The position numbers and the translations under genes are program-made. From Pseudomonas linyingensis (GTDB lineage Bacteria > Pseudomonadota > Gammaproteobacteria > Pseudomonadales > Pseudomonadaceae), in assembly GCF_900109175.1 (NCBI RefSeq), contig NZ_FNZE01000015.1, positions 51,830-115,829 on the forward strand: 64,000 nt of DNA, in the 5' to 3' direction. The stretch's first letter is position 1. Each line of letters starts with the position of its first letter. The notes under the pieces were generated by a model. It had not been told where the DNA came from. It did no database searches and saw nothing but the letters and a program-made list of their open reading frames with translations. Below, piece by piece: positions 41,269-50,631 of this stretch.

Positions 41269-42711
41269 ATGACCGAAGCCGAAGTTAAAAAGCCGCAGGA
41301 AAGCTTGCAGGAGCGCCTGGCTCTGGTGATCGAGCTGTTGCACCGGCACAAGCTGGTCGAGCAGCTGGCCCAGCGCCAGGAAGGCGACCACCAGGAGCTG
41401 GTGGAGAGTCTGGTGCACCGCCAGAATCTGGCCGAGTTGCAGCGCAAGCTGGATGATCTCCATCCCGCCGACATCGCCCACATCCTCGAAGCCCTGCCGC
41501 TCGACGATCGTCTGACCGTCTGGCAGCTGGTCAAGGCCGAGCGTGACGGTGACATCCTTCTCGAAGTGTCCGATGCGGTGCGCGAAACCCTGATCGCCGA
41601 CATGGACGATCACGAGATCCTCGCCGCCACCCGCGACCTCGACGCCGACGAGCTGGCCGACCTGGCGCCGGAACTGCCGCGCGATGTGGTCCACGAGCTG
41701 ATGGAGTCCCTCGATGCGCAGCAGCGCGAGCGGGTGCGCTCGGCGCTGTCCTACGAGGAGGACCAGATCGGTGCGCTGATGGACTTCGAGATGGTCACCA
41801 TCCGTGACGATGTCAGCCTCGAGGTGGTGTTGCGCTACCTGCGCCGGCTCAAGGAGTTGCCCGGGCATACCGACAAGCTGTTCGTGGTGGACTACGACGG
41901 CGTCTTGCAGGGCGTGCTGCCGGTCAAGCGCCTGCTGGTCAACGATCCGGACAAGAAGGTGGCCGAAGTAATGGCCACCGACCCGGTCACCTTCCATCCC
42001 GATGAGGATGCCTACGATGCGGCCCAGGCGTTCGAGCGCTACGACCTGATTTCCGCGCCGGTGGTGGACAAGAACGACAAGCTGATCGGTCGTCTGACCA
42101 TCGACGAGATGGTCGACCTGATCCGCGAGGAAAGCGAAAACGAAGTGCTGAACATGGCGGGTCTGCGCGAGGAGGAAGACATCTTCGCCTCGGTGTGGAA
42201 GTCGCTGCGCAACCGCTGGGCCTGGCTGGCGGTCAACCTGATCACCGCCTTTCTGGCCTCGCGGGTGATCGGTCTGTTCGAGGGTTCGATCGAGAAGCTG
42301 GTGGCACTGGCCGCGCTGATGCCGATCGTCGCCGGTATCGGCGGCAACTCCGGCAACCAGACGATCACCATGATCGTGCGTGCCATGGCGCTGGATCAGG
42401 TGGGTACCGGCAACACCATGCGCCTGCTGCGCAAGGAGCTGGGCGTCGGCCTGATCAATGGCGTGGTGTGGGGCGGGGTGATCGGTGCGGTGGCCTGGTA
42501 CCTGTACGGCAGCTGGTCGCTGGGTGCGGTGATGACCGGAGCCATGACCCTCAACCTGCTGCTGGCCGCGCTGATGGGCGTGCTGATTCCCATGACCCTG
42601 CTGCGCATGGGGCGCGACCCGGCGATGGGCGCCAGCGTGATGATCACCGCGGTCACCGACAGTGGCGGCTTCTTCATCTTCCTCGGTCTGGCCACGCTGT
42701 TTCTGATGTAG
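41269..42711 (+). CDS. mgtE: Magnesium transporter MgtE
   Basis: MgtE is a Mg2+-gated magnesium channel of the inner membrane. It has 480 residues: an N-terminal superhelical domain (about 15-150), two CBS domains (about 155-285; MATDPVTFHPDEDAYDAAQAFERYDL) and five helices (about 310-478). The pore region has LMPIVAGIGGNSGNQTITMIVRAMA and the ion-site aspartate-containing helix MITAVTDSGGFFIFLGLATLF. The ATG follows GGGAG. The gene lies near rsmA, as in other pseudomonads. Confidence 0.95.
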   Translation: MTEAEVKKPQESLQERLALVIELLHRHKLVEQLAQRQEGDHQELVESLVHRQNLAELQRKLDDLHPADIAHILEALPLDDRLTVWQLVKAERDGDILLEVSDAVRETLIADMDDHEILAATRDLDADELADLAPELPRDVVHELMESLDAQQRERVRSALSYEEDQIGALMDFEMVTIRDDVSLEVVLRYLRRLKELPGHTDKLFVVDYDGVLQGVLPVKRLLVNDPDKKVAEVMATDPVTFHPDEDAYDAAQAFERYDLISAPVVDKNDKLIGRLTIDEMVDLIREESENEVLNMAGLREEEDIFASVWKSLRNRWAWLAVNLITAFLASRVIGLFEGSIEKLVALAALMPIVAGIGGNSGNQTITMIVRAMALDQVGTGNTMRLLRKELGVGLINGVVWGGVIGAVAWYLYGSWSLGAVMTGAMTLNLLLAALMGVLIPMTLLRMGRDPAMGASVMITAVTDSGGFFIFLGLATLFLM

Positions 42712-42880
42712 GTCCCGGCCGCGGGGCTCTGCTCAGATCGCTCGGGCGCGCGACGGTCAATCAGACTATTGTCCGGGGGGGCTTTTCCCGGTAAGTTCGG
42801 TGGGTTTTGTCCGGTCCGCGAGAGTGCGCGGATCTTCCATTCCTACAACGAACTGCCAGTTTCAGGGAGTCAGAGCCTAC

Positions 42881-43138
42881 ATGACCTCGGGCCAACTGCT
42901 TATGGAAGGCGTTGAACTCATGCTGTTTGGCATGGGTTTCGTGTTCGCCTTCCTTGTTCTTCTGATCGGCGCCATCCGCGTGATGTCGTGGCTGATCACC
43001 CTCCTTGCTCCTGCCGTGCCGCAGCCTGCCGCTGTCCGTACGGTCAGGGCGCAGCCTGCACCGGCGCAACAGCCGGATGCCGAACTGCTGGCCGCAATCC
43101 AGGCCGCCATCCATCAGCACCGCGCCCGCCGCGGTTGA
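42881..43138 (+). CDS. oadG: Oxaloacetate decarboxylase gamma subunit (Na+ pump)
   Basis: This 85-residue subunit has one transmembrane helix (about 15-45, MLFGMGFVFAFLVLLIGAIRVMSWLI), a Pro/Ala linker and a short C-terminal tail (DAELLAAIQAAIHQH), matching OadG. It anchors the alpha subunit to the membrane and helps assembly. The start has AGGGAG upstream. oadA begins 33 bp later. Confidence 0.9.
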   Translation: MTSGQLLMEGVELMLFGMGFVFAFLVLLIGAIRVMSWLITLLAPAVPQPAAVRTVRAQPAPAQQPDAELLAAIQAAIHQHRARRG

Positions 43139-43171
43139 ATCACGAGTCATTGCTCAAGGAGTCATGTCGTC

Positions 43172-44950
43172 ATGACTGACGTGAAAAAGCCGCTCGGCAT
43201 TACCGATGTGGTGCTGCGTGACGCGCACCAGTCCATCCTCGCCACCCGCCTGCGCCTCGAGGACATGCTGCCGATCGCCCCCAAGCTCGATCAGGTCGGT
43301 TTCTGGTCGCTGGAATCCTGGGGTGGCGCGACCTTCGATGCCTGCATCCGCTATCTCGGTGAAGATCCCTGGGAGCGCATCCGCGCGCTGAAGAAGGCCA
43401 TGCCGAAGACCCCGCAGCAGATGCTGCTGCGCGGGCAGAACCTGCTGGGCTACCGTCACTATGCCGATGACGTGGTGGACAAGTTCGTCGAGCGTGCCGC
43501 CTTCAATGGCGTGGACGTGTTCCGCGTGTTCGACGCGATGAACGATTCGCGCAATCTCGAGCGCGCGCTGCAGGCCGTGAAGAATGTCGGCAAGCATGCC
43601 CAGGGCACCATTTCCTACACCACCAGCCCGGTGCACACCCTGGAAATGTGGGTCGACCTGGCCAAGCGGATCGAGGACATGGGCGCCGACTCGGTGGCGA
43701 TCAAGGACATGGCCGGCATCCTCAATCCCTATGTCGCCTTCGAGCTGGTATCGCGGCTGAAGGCCAGCCTGTCCATCCCGATCCACATGCAGTGCCACGC
43801 CACGGCGGGCCTGTCCACCGCGGCCATTGTCAAGGCGGTGGAAGCGGGCATCGACAACGTCGATACGGCCATCTCCTCGCTGTCGATGACCTACGGCCAT
43901 TCGCCGACCGAGTCGGTGGTGGCCATTTTCCAGGGCACCGAGCGCGATACCGGGCTCAACCTGGAGCTGCTCGAAGAGGTCGCCGCCTACTTCCGCGAAG
44001 TGCGGAAGAAGTACGCAAAGTTCGAGGGCAACCTCAAGGGCGTCGATTCGCGCATCCTGGTTGCCCAGGTACCGGGCGGCATGCTCACCAACATGGAGAG
44101 CCAGCTCAAGGAGCAGGGCGCCCAGGACAAGTTCGACCAGGTGCTGGCGGAAATCCCGCGCGTGCGCGAAGACCTCGGCTTCATTCCGCTGGTGACCCCG
44201 ACCTCGCAGATCGTCGGCACCCAGGCGGTGATCAACGTGCTCACCGGCGAGCGCTACAAGTCGATCACCAAGGAAACCGCCGGCGTGCTCAAGGGTGAGT
44301 ACGGCGCGGCGCCGGCTCCGTTCAACGAGGAGCTGCAGGCGCGCGTGCTGTGCGGCGAGGACCCGGTCACCTGCCGTCCGGCCGACCTGATCGAGGCGGA
44401 GATGGACAAGCTCACCGCCGAGCTGAAGCAGCTGGCCAGTGACAAGGGCTTCAAGTTGGCCGCCGACGCGATCGACGACGTGCTGACCTATGCGCTGTTC
44501 CCGCAGATCGGCCTGAAGTTCCTGGAGAACCGCGGCAATCCGGCGGCCTTCGAGCCGGCGCCGAACGGCAAGCAAAGCGCGCCGCGCGAGGCCGGCAAGC
44601 CCGAGGTGTATACCGTCGAGGTCAGCGGCAAGTCCTTCGTGGTGCAGGTCAACGAGGGCGGCGACATAGAGGGCATCAAGCCGCTCGGTGGCGCGGCGGC
44701 TCCCGCGGCCGGTGCAGTGGCGGCTCCGGCCGGTGCTGGCGAGCCGCAGAATGCACCACTGGCCGGCAATATCTTCAAGGTGCTGGTGCAGCCGGGCGAG
44801 ATGGTGGAGGAGGGGCAGATCGTGATCATCCTCGAGGCGATGAAGATGGAAACCGAGATACGCGCCTTCCGGGCGGGCAGCATCGGCAGCGTCAACGTCA
44901 AGGTCGGCGATGCCGTGGCAGTGGGCGACGTCCTGCTGACCATCGGCTGA
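43172..44950 (+). CDS. oadA: Oxaloacetate decarboxylase alpha subunit (biotin-dependent)
   Basis: OadA moves CO2 from oxaloacetate to biotin. It has 592 residues: a carboxyltransferase TIM barrel (about 1-300; [35 protein letters not shown]), a conserved carboxylase region, an Ala/Pro linker (about 505-525) and a biotinyl domain with the lysine in EAMKMET near 558. The domain order is that of the Na+-pump enzyme, not pyruvate carboxylase. oadB follows 10 bp downstream. Confidence 0.94.
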   Translation: MTDVKKPLGITDVVLRDAHQSILATRLRLEDMLPIAPKLDQVGFWSLESWGGATFDACIRYLGEDPWERIRALKKAMPKTPQQMLLRGQNLLGYRHYADDVVDKFVERAAFNGVDVFRVFDAMNDSRNLERALQAVKNVGKHAQGTISYTTSPVHTLEMWVDLAKRIEDMGADSVAIKDMAGILNPYVAFELVSRLKASLSIPIHMQCHATAGLSTAAIVKAVEAGIDNVDTAISSLSMTYGHSPTESVVAIFQGTERDTGLNLELLEEVAAYFREVRKKYAKFEGNLKGVDSRILVAQVPGGMLTNMESQLKEQGAQDKFDQVLAEIPRVREDLGFIPLVTPTSQIVGTQAVINVLTGERYKSITKETAGVLKGEYGAAPAPFNEELQARVLCGEDPVTCRPADLIEAEMDKLTAELKQLASDKGFKLAADAIDDVLTYALFPQIGLKFLENRGNPAAFEPAPNGKQSAPREAGKPEVYTVEVSGKSFVVQVNEGGDIEGIKPLGGAAAPAAGAVAAPAGAGEPQNAPLAGNIFKVLVQPGEMVEEGQIVIILEAMKMETEIRAFRAGSIGSVNVKVGDAVAVGDVLLTIG

Positions 44951-44960
44951 GGAGCACCGT

Positions 44961-46097
44961 ATGGAAAAGCTTCTCAAGCTGTGGCAGAGCACCGGCCTCT
45001 ATCATCTGGAGCCTGGTCAGGCGCTGATGACGGCGGTGTGCGTCGGCCTGATCTACCTGGCGATCCGCAAGGGCTTCGAGCCGCTGCTGCTGATCCCCAT
45101 CGGTTTCGGCGGCATTCTCGCCAACATCCCGGTGGCGGACATGGCCGAAGGCGTGGGCATCCTGCACCTGTTCTATGAAGTCGGCCTGCCGACCAGCGTG
45201 TTTCCGCTGCTGATCTTCATGGGCGTGGGGGCGATGACCGACTTCGGGCCGATGCTGGCCAACCCGAAGACCCTGCTGCTCGGCGCTGCCGCGCAGTTCG
45301 GCATCTTCGGTACCCTGCTCGGCGCTCTGGCACTCACCGCCATGGGCATCCCGGGCATGGAGTTCACCCTCAAGGAAGCGGCCTCGATCGCCATCATCGG
45401 CGGTGCCGACGGCCCGACCTCGATCTTCGTGACCTCCAAGCTGGCGCCGGAACTGCTCGGCCCGATTGCTGTGGCGGCCTACTCCTACATGGCCTTGGTA
45501 CCGCTGCTGCAGCCGCCGATCATGCGCGCCCTGACCACGCCGGAAGAGCGAGCGATCGTCATGTCGCAGCTGCGCCATGTCAGTCAGACCGAGAAGATCA
45601 TCTTCCCGCTGGTGCTGTGCGTGCTGATCGGCATGCTGCTGCCGGATGCCGCGCCGTTGATCGGCATGTTCGCCTTCGGCAACCTGCTGCGTGAAGCCGG
45701 GGTGGTCGAGCGTCTGGCCGACACCTCGCGCAACGCGCTGATCAACATCGTCACCATCGCCCTGGGGCTCACCGTGGGTTCCAAGCTGTCGGCGGATGCC
45801 TTCCTGCAGCTGAAGACTCTCGGCATCCTGGTGCTGGGCATGCTCGCCTTCTGCGGCGGTACCGCGGCAGGGGTGATCATGGCCAAGGTGATGAACCTGT
45901 TCAGCACCCACAAGATCAATCCGCTGATCGGCTCGGCGGGGGTGTCGGCGGTGCCGATGGCGGCGCGGGTGTCGAACAAGGTCGGCCTCGAGGCCAATCC
46001 GCAGAACTTCCTGCTGATGCACGCCATGGGGCCGAACGTGGCCGGGGTGATCGGTTCTGCGGTAGCGGCGGGGGTACTGCTCAACTTCGTCGGTTGA
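44961..46097 (+). CDS. oadB: Oxaloacetate decarboxylase beta subunit, Na+-translocating
   Basis: OadB decarboxylates carboxybiotin and pumps Na+ outward. It has 378 residues with about nine to ten helices. Motifs include [19 protein letters not shown] (the aspartate required for Na+ coupling), [15 protein letters not shown] and [21 protein letters not shown]. The complete oadGAB set implies a primary sodium pump. A strong terminator ends the operon. Confidence 0.95.
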   Translation: MEKLLKLWQSTGLYHLEPGQALMTAVCVGLIYLAIRKGFEPLLLIPIGFGGILANIPVADMAEGVGILHLFYEVGLPTSVFPLLIFMGVGAMTDFGPMLANPKTLLLGAAAQFGIFGTLLGALALTAMGIPGMEFTLKEAASIAIIGGADGPTSIFVTSKLAPELLGPIAVAAYSYMALVPLLQPPIMRALTTPEERAIVMSQLRHVSQTEKIIFPLVLCVLIGMLLPDAAPLIGMFAFGNLLREAGVVERLADTSRNALINIVTIALGLTVGSKLSADAFLQLKTLGILVLGMLAFCGGTAAGVIMAKVMNLFSTHKINPLIGSAGVSAVPMAARVSNKVGLEANPQNFLLMHAMGPNVAGVIGSAVAAGVLLNFVG

Positions 46098-46118
46098 GCC
46101 CCTTGCGGCTGTTGCTGG

Positions 46119-46152
46119 AAAAGCCGCCCGGTGCAAGCCGGGCGGCTTTTTT
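46119..46152 (+). terminator. Rho-independent terminator after oadB
   Basis: A perfect 13-bp stem (46119-46131 with 46138-46150, loop TGCAAG) ends in T6. Confidence 0.92.
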
Positions 46153-46164
46153 GCGTTGAGGGGC

Positions 46165-46467
46165 TCAGCTCTTGGTGTTGAGCAGGGCGATCAGTGCGCT
46201 CTGCTGCGGCTGCGGCAGTCGGCGAAAGTGCTGCAGCAGTTGATGCTCATGGGGATGCAGTTCGGCATGAAACGGAGCGCTGGCGGTGTCGTTCGGCAGG
46301 TTGCCCTCGGCCAGCAGGGTCTTTTCCAGGCGGGCAACGATCTCGGAGTTCATGCTGCGGTGATAGTGGCGGGCCACTTCGGCGATGCGTGCACGCATGC
46401 CCTCGGGCAGCCGCACGACAAATTTGTCGGCGCTGCGGCTGGAGCGAGAGGAGAGGCTCTGTTTCAT
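46165..46467 (-). CDS. Arc-family ribbon-helix-helix regulator, AmrZ-like
   Basis: This 100-residue protein has a flexible N terminus, a ribbon-helix-helix (about 13-58: ADKFVVRLPEGMRARIAEVAR, HRSMNSEIVARLEKTLL) and a C-terminal helical oligomerisation region (HPHEHQLLQHFRRLPQPQQSALIALL). The beta-strand KFVVRLPEGMR and the following helices closely match P. aeruginosa AmrZ (AlgZ), which controls alginate, twitching, flagella and c-di-GMP genes. Ortholog or paralogue cannot be settled. The gene converges with oadB. Confidence 0.85.
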   Translation of the reverse strand: MKQSLSSRSSRSADKFVVRLPEGMRARIAEVARHYHRSMNSEIVARLEKTLLAEGNLPNDTASAPFHAELHPHEHQLLQHFRRLPQPQQSALIALLNTKS

Positions 46468-46795
46468 AGGCTGTAGGTAACCGGTTGGCAGTAGGTTTGC
46501 TGATGAGGATTAGAGGTAGCCACGTTATGACCGCAGTTTCCCGTCGGCGTTCATCTCCCGAGCCTGCGTTCCAGCGTTGTTCCTTTCCATTGCATCCCTG
46601 TACATGGTCAGTCTCCGAAATTGCTGAGGCGCGAGTGTGCCCCCGGGCAGCAAGCCTGGCCAGTTGGCGGTCGTGGAATTGCGAATGGTTCTGCATTGCC
46701 GCCTCGGCGAGCGTGCATCGGTCCCATCGCGTCGGCGTGTTTACCGCCTGGGGCATGACAAGTCGCGGCGCCTCGTTTAACATCGCCGGCCGTAT
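46468..46795. other. Divergent spacer between AmrZ-like gene and tRNA-Arg(CCT)
   Basis: This 328-bp spacer holds no gene I can support. A 106-codon frame at 46485-46805 runs into the tRNA and has no family features. The right end holds the tRNA promoter. On the minus strand the 60 bp before the AmrZ-like start should contain its promoter, but I find no clear boxes. Confidence 0.5.
46755..46783 (+). promoter_or_regulatory. Promoter of tRNA-Arg(CCT)
   Basis: ATGACA (46755-46760) and TAACAT (46778-46783) with 17-bp spacing lie 12 bp before the tRNA. Confidence 0.6.
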
Positions 46796-46872
46796 GCGCC
46801 TGTAGCTCAGCTGGATAGAGCGACCGCCTCCTAAGCGGTAGGTCGGGGGTTCGAATCCCCCCTCGCGCACCA
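46796..46872 (+). tRNA. tRNA-Arg (anticodon CCT) with mismatched acceptor stem
   Basis: A 77-nt tRNA with intact D arm, anticodon arm (CCGC/GCGG, loop CTCCTAA, anticodon CCT) and T arm (GGGGG TTCGAAT CCCCC), and an encoded CCA at 46870-46872. The acceptor strands are GCGCCTG (46796-46802) and CTCGCGC (46862-46868). Pairs 5-68 (C-C, 46800/46864) and 6-67 (T-T, 46801/46863) do not form, while the other five do. This may be natural, a sequencing error, or a 3' end altered by an integrating element. Confidence 0.85.
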
Positions 46873-47091
46873 GGTTCTTGATGTTAATCAAAGGGTTACG
46901 TTTTAAGGAGTGGCCCTTTTGCATTTCTGCCACAGGTGCATGCAAAGTGTGCCGTCGGAAGCGTCCAGCACCAGCGGCAACCCCATGTACCTCGATTTCC
47001 AGTGGCCCACGTCTGCGGGGTGGTTTGACTTGCCTCCGTCGGACCGGCTTTCTTCGCCTAGTGAAAGAATTCTGCCCTGGAGAGCTTACGG

Positions 47092-50000
47092 ATGAGTCGC
47101 CTGTTCACTCTGCGTGCGTTGCTGCTGAGTGCCTTTCTCGGCTTCGGCCTGCTGGTCTCCGTGTATCAGGTGGTGTCGGTCTATCGCCATTCGCTGCAGG
47201 AGGCGATCGGCGAGCTGGAAACCACCACCGACTTCATCGGCCACTTCCTGGCCAGCGGCCTGGGCCAGGGCAGTCCCGACACGACCGACCGGGTCGGCCA
47301 CCTGTTCGCCGAACACCTCAACCATCCTGCGCTGGTCTACGCTGCAGTGCTCGACGATTCCGGGCGGATGCGCACCCTCAGTCTGCCGCAGGGCGCGGCC
47401 CGCATGCCGCTGGGCGTCCCGGCCATCGAGCGGCTGCTGCACGAGCGCCAGCAGTGGGCGGAGAATCATCTGCACTGGCTGGAGCAGGAGGAGCTGCTGG
47501 TCGGGGGCTACCCGCTGGTGGAAGACCCGGCCGCGCAAGGGCAGGGCATGGTGGTGCTGGCCATGCGCAGCGATACCTTGCGCGCCCACGCCTGGTCGCG
47601 TACCGGCCAGCAGCTGATTCTGTTGCTGTTGCCGCTGCTGCTGATGGCCGTGCTGCTGGCCTGGCTGCTCAAGCGGCTGCTCACCGATCGCATCGAGGAG
47701 CTGCTCGAGGATGTCCGCCACCTGAGCAGCGGACGGATCGACACCCTGCCGGTGCTCGGCAGCGACGAGGTGGGGCAGCTGGCGGCCGAGTTCGGCGCCC
47801 TGATGCAGCGCGTGATCAGCGCGCGCGACTACAACGAGTACCTGCTCAACTGTATTCCCAGTCCGGTCTGGCAGGTGGATGCGCAACAGCGCTGTGTCTA
47901 CGTGAACGCAGCCTGGAGCCACTTCACCGGCCTCAGCCAGGCGCAAAGCCTGCATGAGGGCTGGTGGCAGGCGCTGCACCCGGACGACTGCGCCGGTTTG
48001 GAGTCGCTGCTGGGGCCAGGTCGGGGGGCGTGTGGGCAGGACTTTGCCATGCGCCTGCGCCTGCGCGCGCGCTCCGGTCGCCACCACTGGGTGCAGCTGC
48101 ACGGCGCGCCGCTGGTCGGGCGCGATGGCCAGTTCTGCGGCTACCTCGGCAGCGCTTTCGATATCCAGGCCGAACTGGATGCCGGCGCCGAGCTGCAGGC
48201 CAACGAGGCGCGCTTCCGCGGGCTGGTCGAGCAGTCGCTGGTGGGGGTCTATGTGCTGCGTGACGGCCACTTCGAGTACGTCAATCCGCGCATGGCCGAG
48301 TGGTTCGGTTACCAGCCCGAAGAGCTGGTTGCCCGTTCGCTGCTGGATCTGGTCAGCGAGGGCGACCGCGCGCTGGTCTGCGACATGCTCGAGAGGCGCG
48401 AGCGCGGCGAGCTGGTGTCGGCGCACTACGAGTTCCGCGCGCTGACCCGCGATGGCCGCGAGTTCATGGCCGAGGCCTTTGGCACGCGCATCGAACTGGA
48501 TGGCCTGCCGGCGATCATCGGCACGCTGCTGGACGTGACCCAGCGCTACAAGGATCGCGAAACCGTCCAGGCGGTGGTGGATGCCGTGGTGGCCAGCCCG
48601 ATGGTCATGCTGCGCCGTCAGGTCCAGACCGGCTGGCCGCTGCAGTATGTTTCGGAAAACGTCGAGCGCTGGGGCTACTCGGTGGCGAAGCTGCTCGACG
48701 GCGCACGCTGGTTCACCACGCTGATCCATACCGACGATCTGCCCCAGGTGCTGGGCGAAGTGGCGCGCAACATTCGCGAGCTGCGCCCGGAGTTCGTCCT
48801 CGAATACCGCATCCGCACCGGCGTCGGCAGCTATATCTGGATCGAGGACTATACCCGCGTGCATCGCGATGCCAGCGGTGAGGCGCAGTGGCTCGAGAGC
48901 CTGCTGATCGACATTTCCGCGCGCAAGGCGGCCGACGAGAAACTGCGGCATGCCGCGGCGGTATTCACCAATGCCCGCGAAGGGGTGGTGATCACCGACA
49001 CCAGTCCGCAGATCATTGCGGTCAACCGCGCCTTCTGCGACATCACCGGCTACGAGGAACACGAGGTGATCGGCCGCAACCCCAGCATTGTCAGCTCCGG
49101 CCGGCAGAGCAAGGAGTTCTACCGCGACATGTGGGGCGCGCTGCTGGAAACGGGGCACTGGCAGGGCGAGGTGTGGAACCGGCGCAGGTCCGGCGAGGTG
49201 TTCCCGCAGTGGCACAGCATCAGCGCCGTGCGCGACGACAAGGGCAAGCTGACCAACTATGTGGCGGTGTTCAGCGACATTTCCCAGCTCAAGGAGTCCG
49301 AGGCGCAGCTCGAACGCCTGGCCCACTACGACCCGCTGACCGGATTGCCCAACCGCATTCTCGTGCAGTCGCATCTCAACAGTGCCATCGAGCGCGCCCG
49401 CCGCCAGCACTGCAAGGTGGCCGTGCTGTTCCTCGATCTCGACGGCTTCAAGCGGGTCAACGACAGTCTCGGCCACTCGGTGGGCGACGAACTGCTGGTG
49501 CTGATTGCCGGCCGGCTGCGCCAGCGCATCCGCGCCGAGGACATGTTCGCCCGCCTGGGCGGCGACGAGTTCCTGCTGATCCTCGAGGGCATCGGTCATC
49601 CGGAGGAGGCGGCGACGGTCGCCCAGGATCTGATCAACCTGCTGCAGCAGCCGTTCCGCGCCGGCAGCGGCCACGAGTTGTTCGTCGGCGCCAGCATCGG
49701 CATCAGCCTGTTTCCCGACGATGGTCAGGAAATGGCCGAGCTGATCCGCTGCGCCGACGTGGCCATGTACCAGGCCAAGGAGAACGGCCGCAACGGTTAC
49801 CAGTTCCATACCCTGGAGCTGACCCGCGCCGCGGAAAACCGCCAGGCCCTGGAGAGTCGCCTGCACCGGGCGATCACCGCCGAGGAGTTCGAGCTGTACT
49901 ACCAGCCGCAGGTGGATGTCGTCAGTGGCCGGACCCTGGGCTTCGAGGCGCTGGTGCGCTGGCGTCCGGAATGTGGCGAGGGGGTTTCGCCGGCGGTGTT

Positions 50001-50622
50001 CATTCCCCTGCTCGAGGAGACCGGGCTGATCCTCGCCCTCGGCGACTGGGTGCTGCACCAGGCCTGCCGCCAGGCCGTGCGCTGGCGCGAGGCCGGCCTG
50101 GACAAGATGCCGGTCAGCGTCAACCTGTCACCGCGCCAGTTCCAGCATCTGGATGTGGTCGAGCTGGTGCGCCGGGCGCTGGAGGACAGCGGCCTGCCCG
50201 GGGAACTGCTCGAGCTGGAGATCACCGAGGGCGCGCTGATGGCGCAGAACCTGGAGACCCAGGAGCGTCTGGGCGAACTCAAGGCGCTGGGAGTGCAGCT
50301 GGCGGTGGACGATTTCGGCACCGGCTATTCGTCGCTGGCCTATCTGAGCCGCTTCCCGATCGACAAGCTGAAGATCGACAAGAGCTTCATCGACGGTTTC
50401 GGCCAGGATGCACGGGCCGACAAGATCGTCGCCACCATCATCGCCATGGGCCAGAGCCTGGACCTGCAGGTGGTGGCCGAAGGCGTCGAGAATGCGGGCC
50501 AGCTGGAGCTGCTGCGGGCGCTGGGTTGCGATGCGGTGCAGGGCTATCTGTGCGGCCGACCGGTGCCTGCGGCACAGGCCCAGATGCGTCTGCTGCAAGA
50601 ACAGGCCGGTGTGCCGGCCTGA
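47092..50622 (+). CDS. Membrane sensor GGDEF-EAL protein with multiple PAS domains
   Basis: This 1176-residue c-di-GMP enzyme is anchored in the inner membrane. TM1 is at about 9-29, a periplasmic sensor region at 30-170 and TM2 at 173-193. A HAMP-like linker follows, then about four PAS domains between 250 and 740. GGDEF lies near 823-827 with the product-inhibition site RxxD (RAED) five residues before it. The EAL domain is at about 915-1165 with FEALVRW, DDFGTGYSSL and KIDKSFI. Both catalytic sites and the I-site look intact, so it could make or degrade c-di-GMP; in many such hybrids the phosphodiesterase dominates. GGAG lies about ten bases before the ATG. Confidence 0.95.
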   Translation: MSRLFTLRALLLSAFLGFGLLVSVYQVVSVYRHSLQEAIGELETTTDFIGHFLASGLGQGSPDTTDRVGHLFAEHLNHPALVYAAVLDDSGRMRTLSLPQGAARMPLGVPAIERLLHERQQWAENHLHWLEQEELLVGGYPLVEDPAAQGQGMVVLAMRSDTLRAHAWSRTGQQLILLLLPLLLMAVLLAWLLKRLLTDRIEELLEDVRHLSSGRIDTLPVLGSDEVGQLAAEFGALMQRVISARDYNEYLLNCIPSPVWQVDAQQRCVYVNAAWSHFTGLSQAQSLHEGWWQALHPDDCAGLESLLGPGRGACGQDFAMRLRLRARSGRHHWVQLHGAPLVGRDGQFCGYLGSAFDIQAELDAGAELQANEARFRGLVEQSLVGVYVLRDGHFEYVNPRMAEWFGYQPEELVARSLLDLVSEGDRALVCDMLERRERGELVSAHYEFRALTRDGREFMAEAFGTRIELDGLPAIIGTLLDVTQRYKDRETVQAVVDAVVASPMVMLRRQVQTGWPLQYVSENVERWGYSVAKLLDGARWFTTLIHTDDLPQVLGEVARNIRELRPEFVLEYRIRTGVGSYIWIEDYTRVHRDASGEAQWLESLLIDISARKAADEKLRHAAAVFTNAREGVVITDTSPQIIAVNRAFCDITGYEEHEVIGRNPSIVSSGRQSKEFYRDMWGALLETGHWQGEVWNRRRSGEVFPQWHSISAVRDDKGKLTNYVAVFSDISQLKESEAQLERLAHYDPLTGLPNRILVQSHLNSAIERARRQHCKVAVLFLDLDGFKRVNDSLGHSVGDELLVLIAGRLRQRIRAEDMFARLGGDEFLLILEGIGHPEEAATVAQDLINLLQQPFRAGSGHELFVGASIGISLFPDDGQEMAELIRCADVAMYQAKENGRNGYQFHTLELTRAAENRQALESRLHRAITAEEFELYYQPQVDVVSGRTLGFEALVRWRPECGEGVSPAVFIPLLEETGLILALGDWVLHQACRQAVRWREAGLDKMPVSVNLSPRQFQHLDVVELVRRALEDSGLPGELLELEITEGALMAQNLETQERLGELKALGVQLAVDDFGTGYSSLAYLSRFPIDKLKIDKSFIDGFGQDARADKIVATIIAMGQSLDLQVVAEGVENAGQLELLRALGCDAVQGYLCGRPVPAAQAQMRLLQEQAGVPA

Positions 50623-50631
50623 GCGCCGGAA

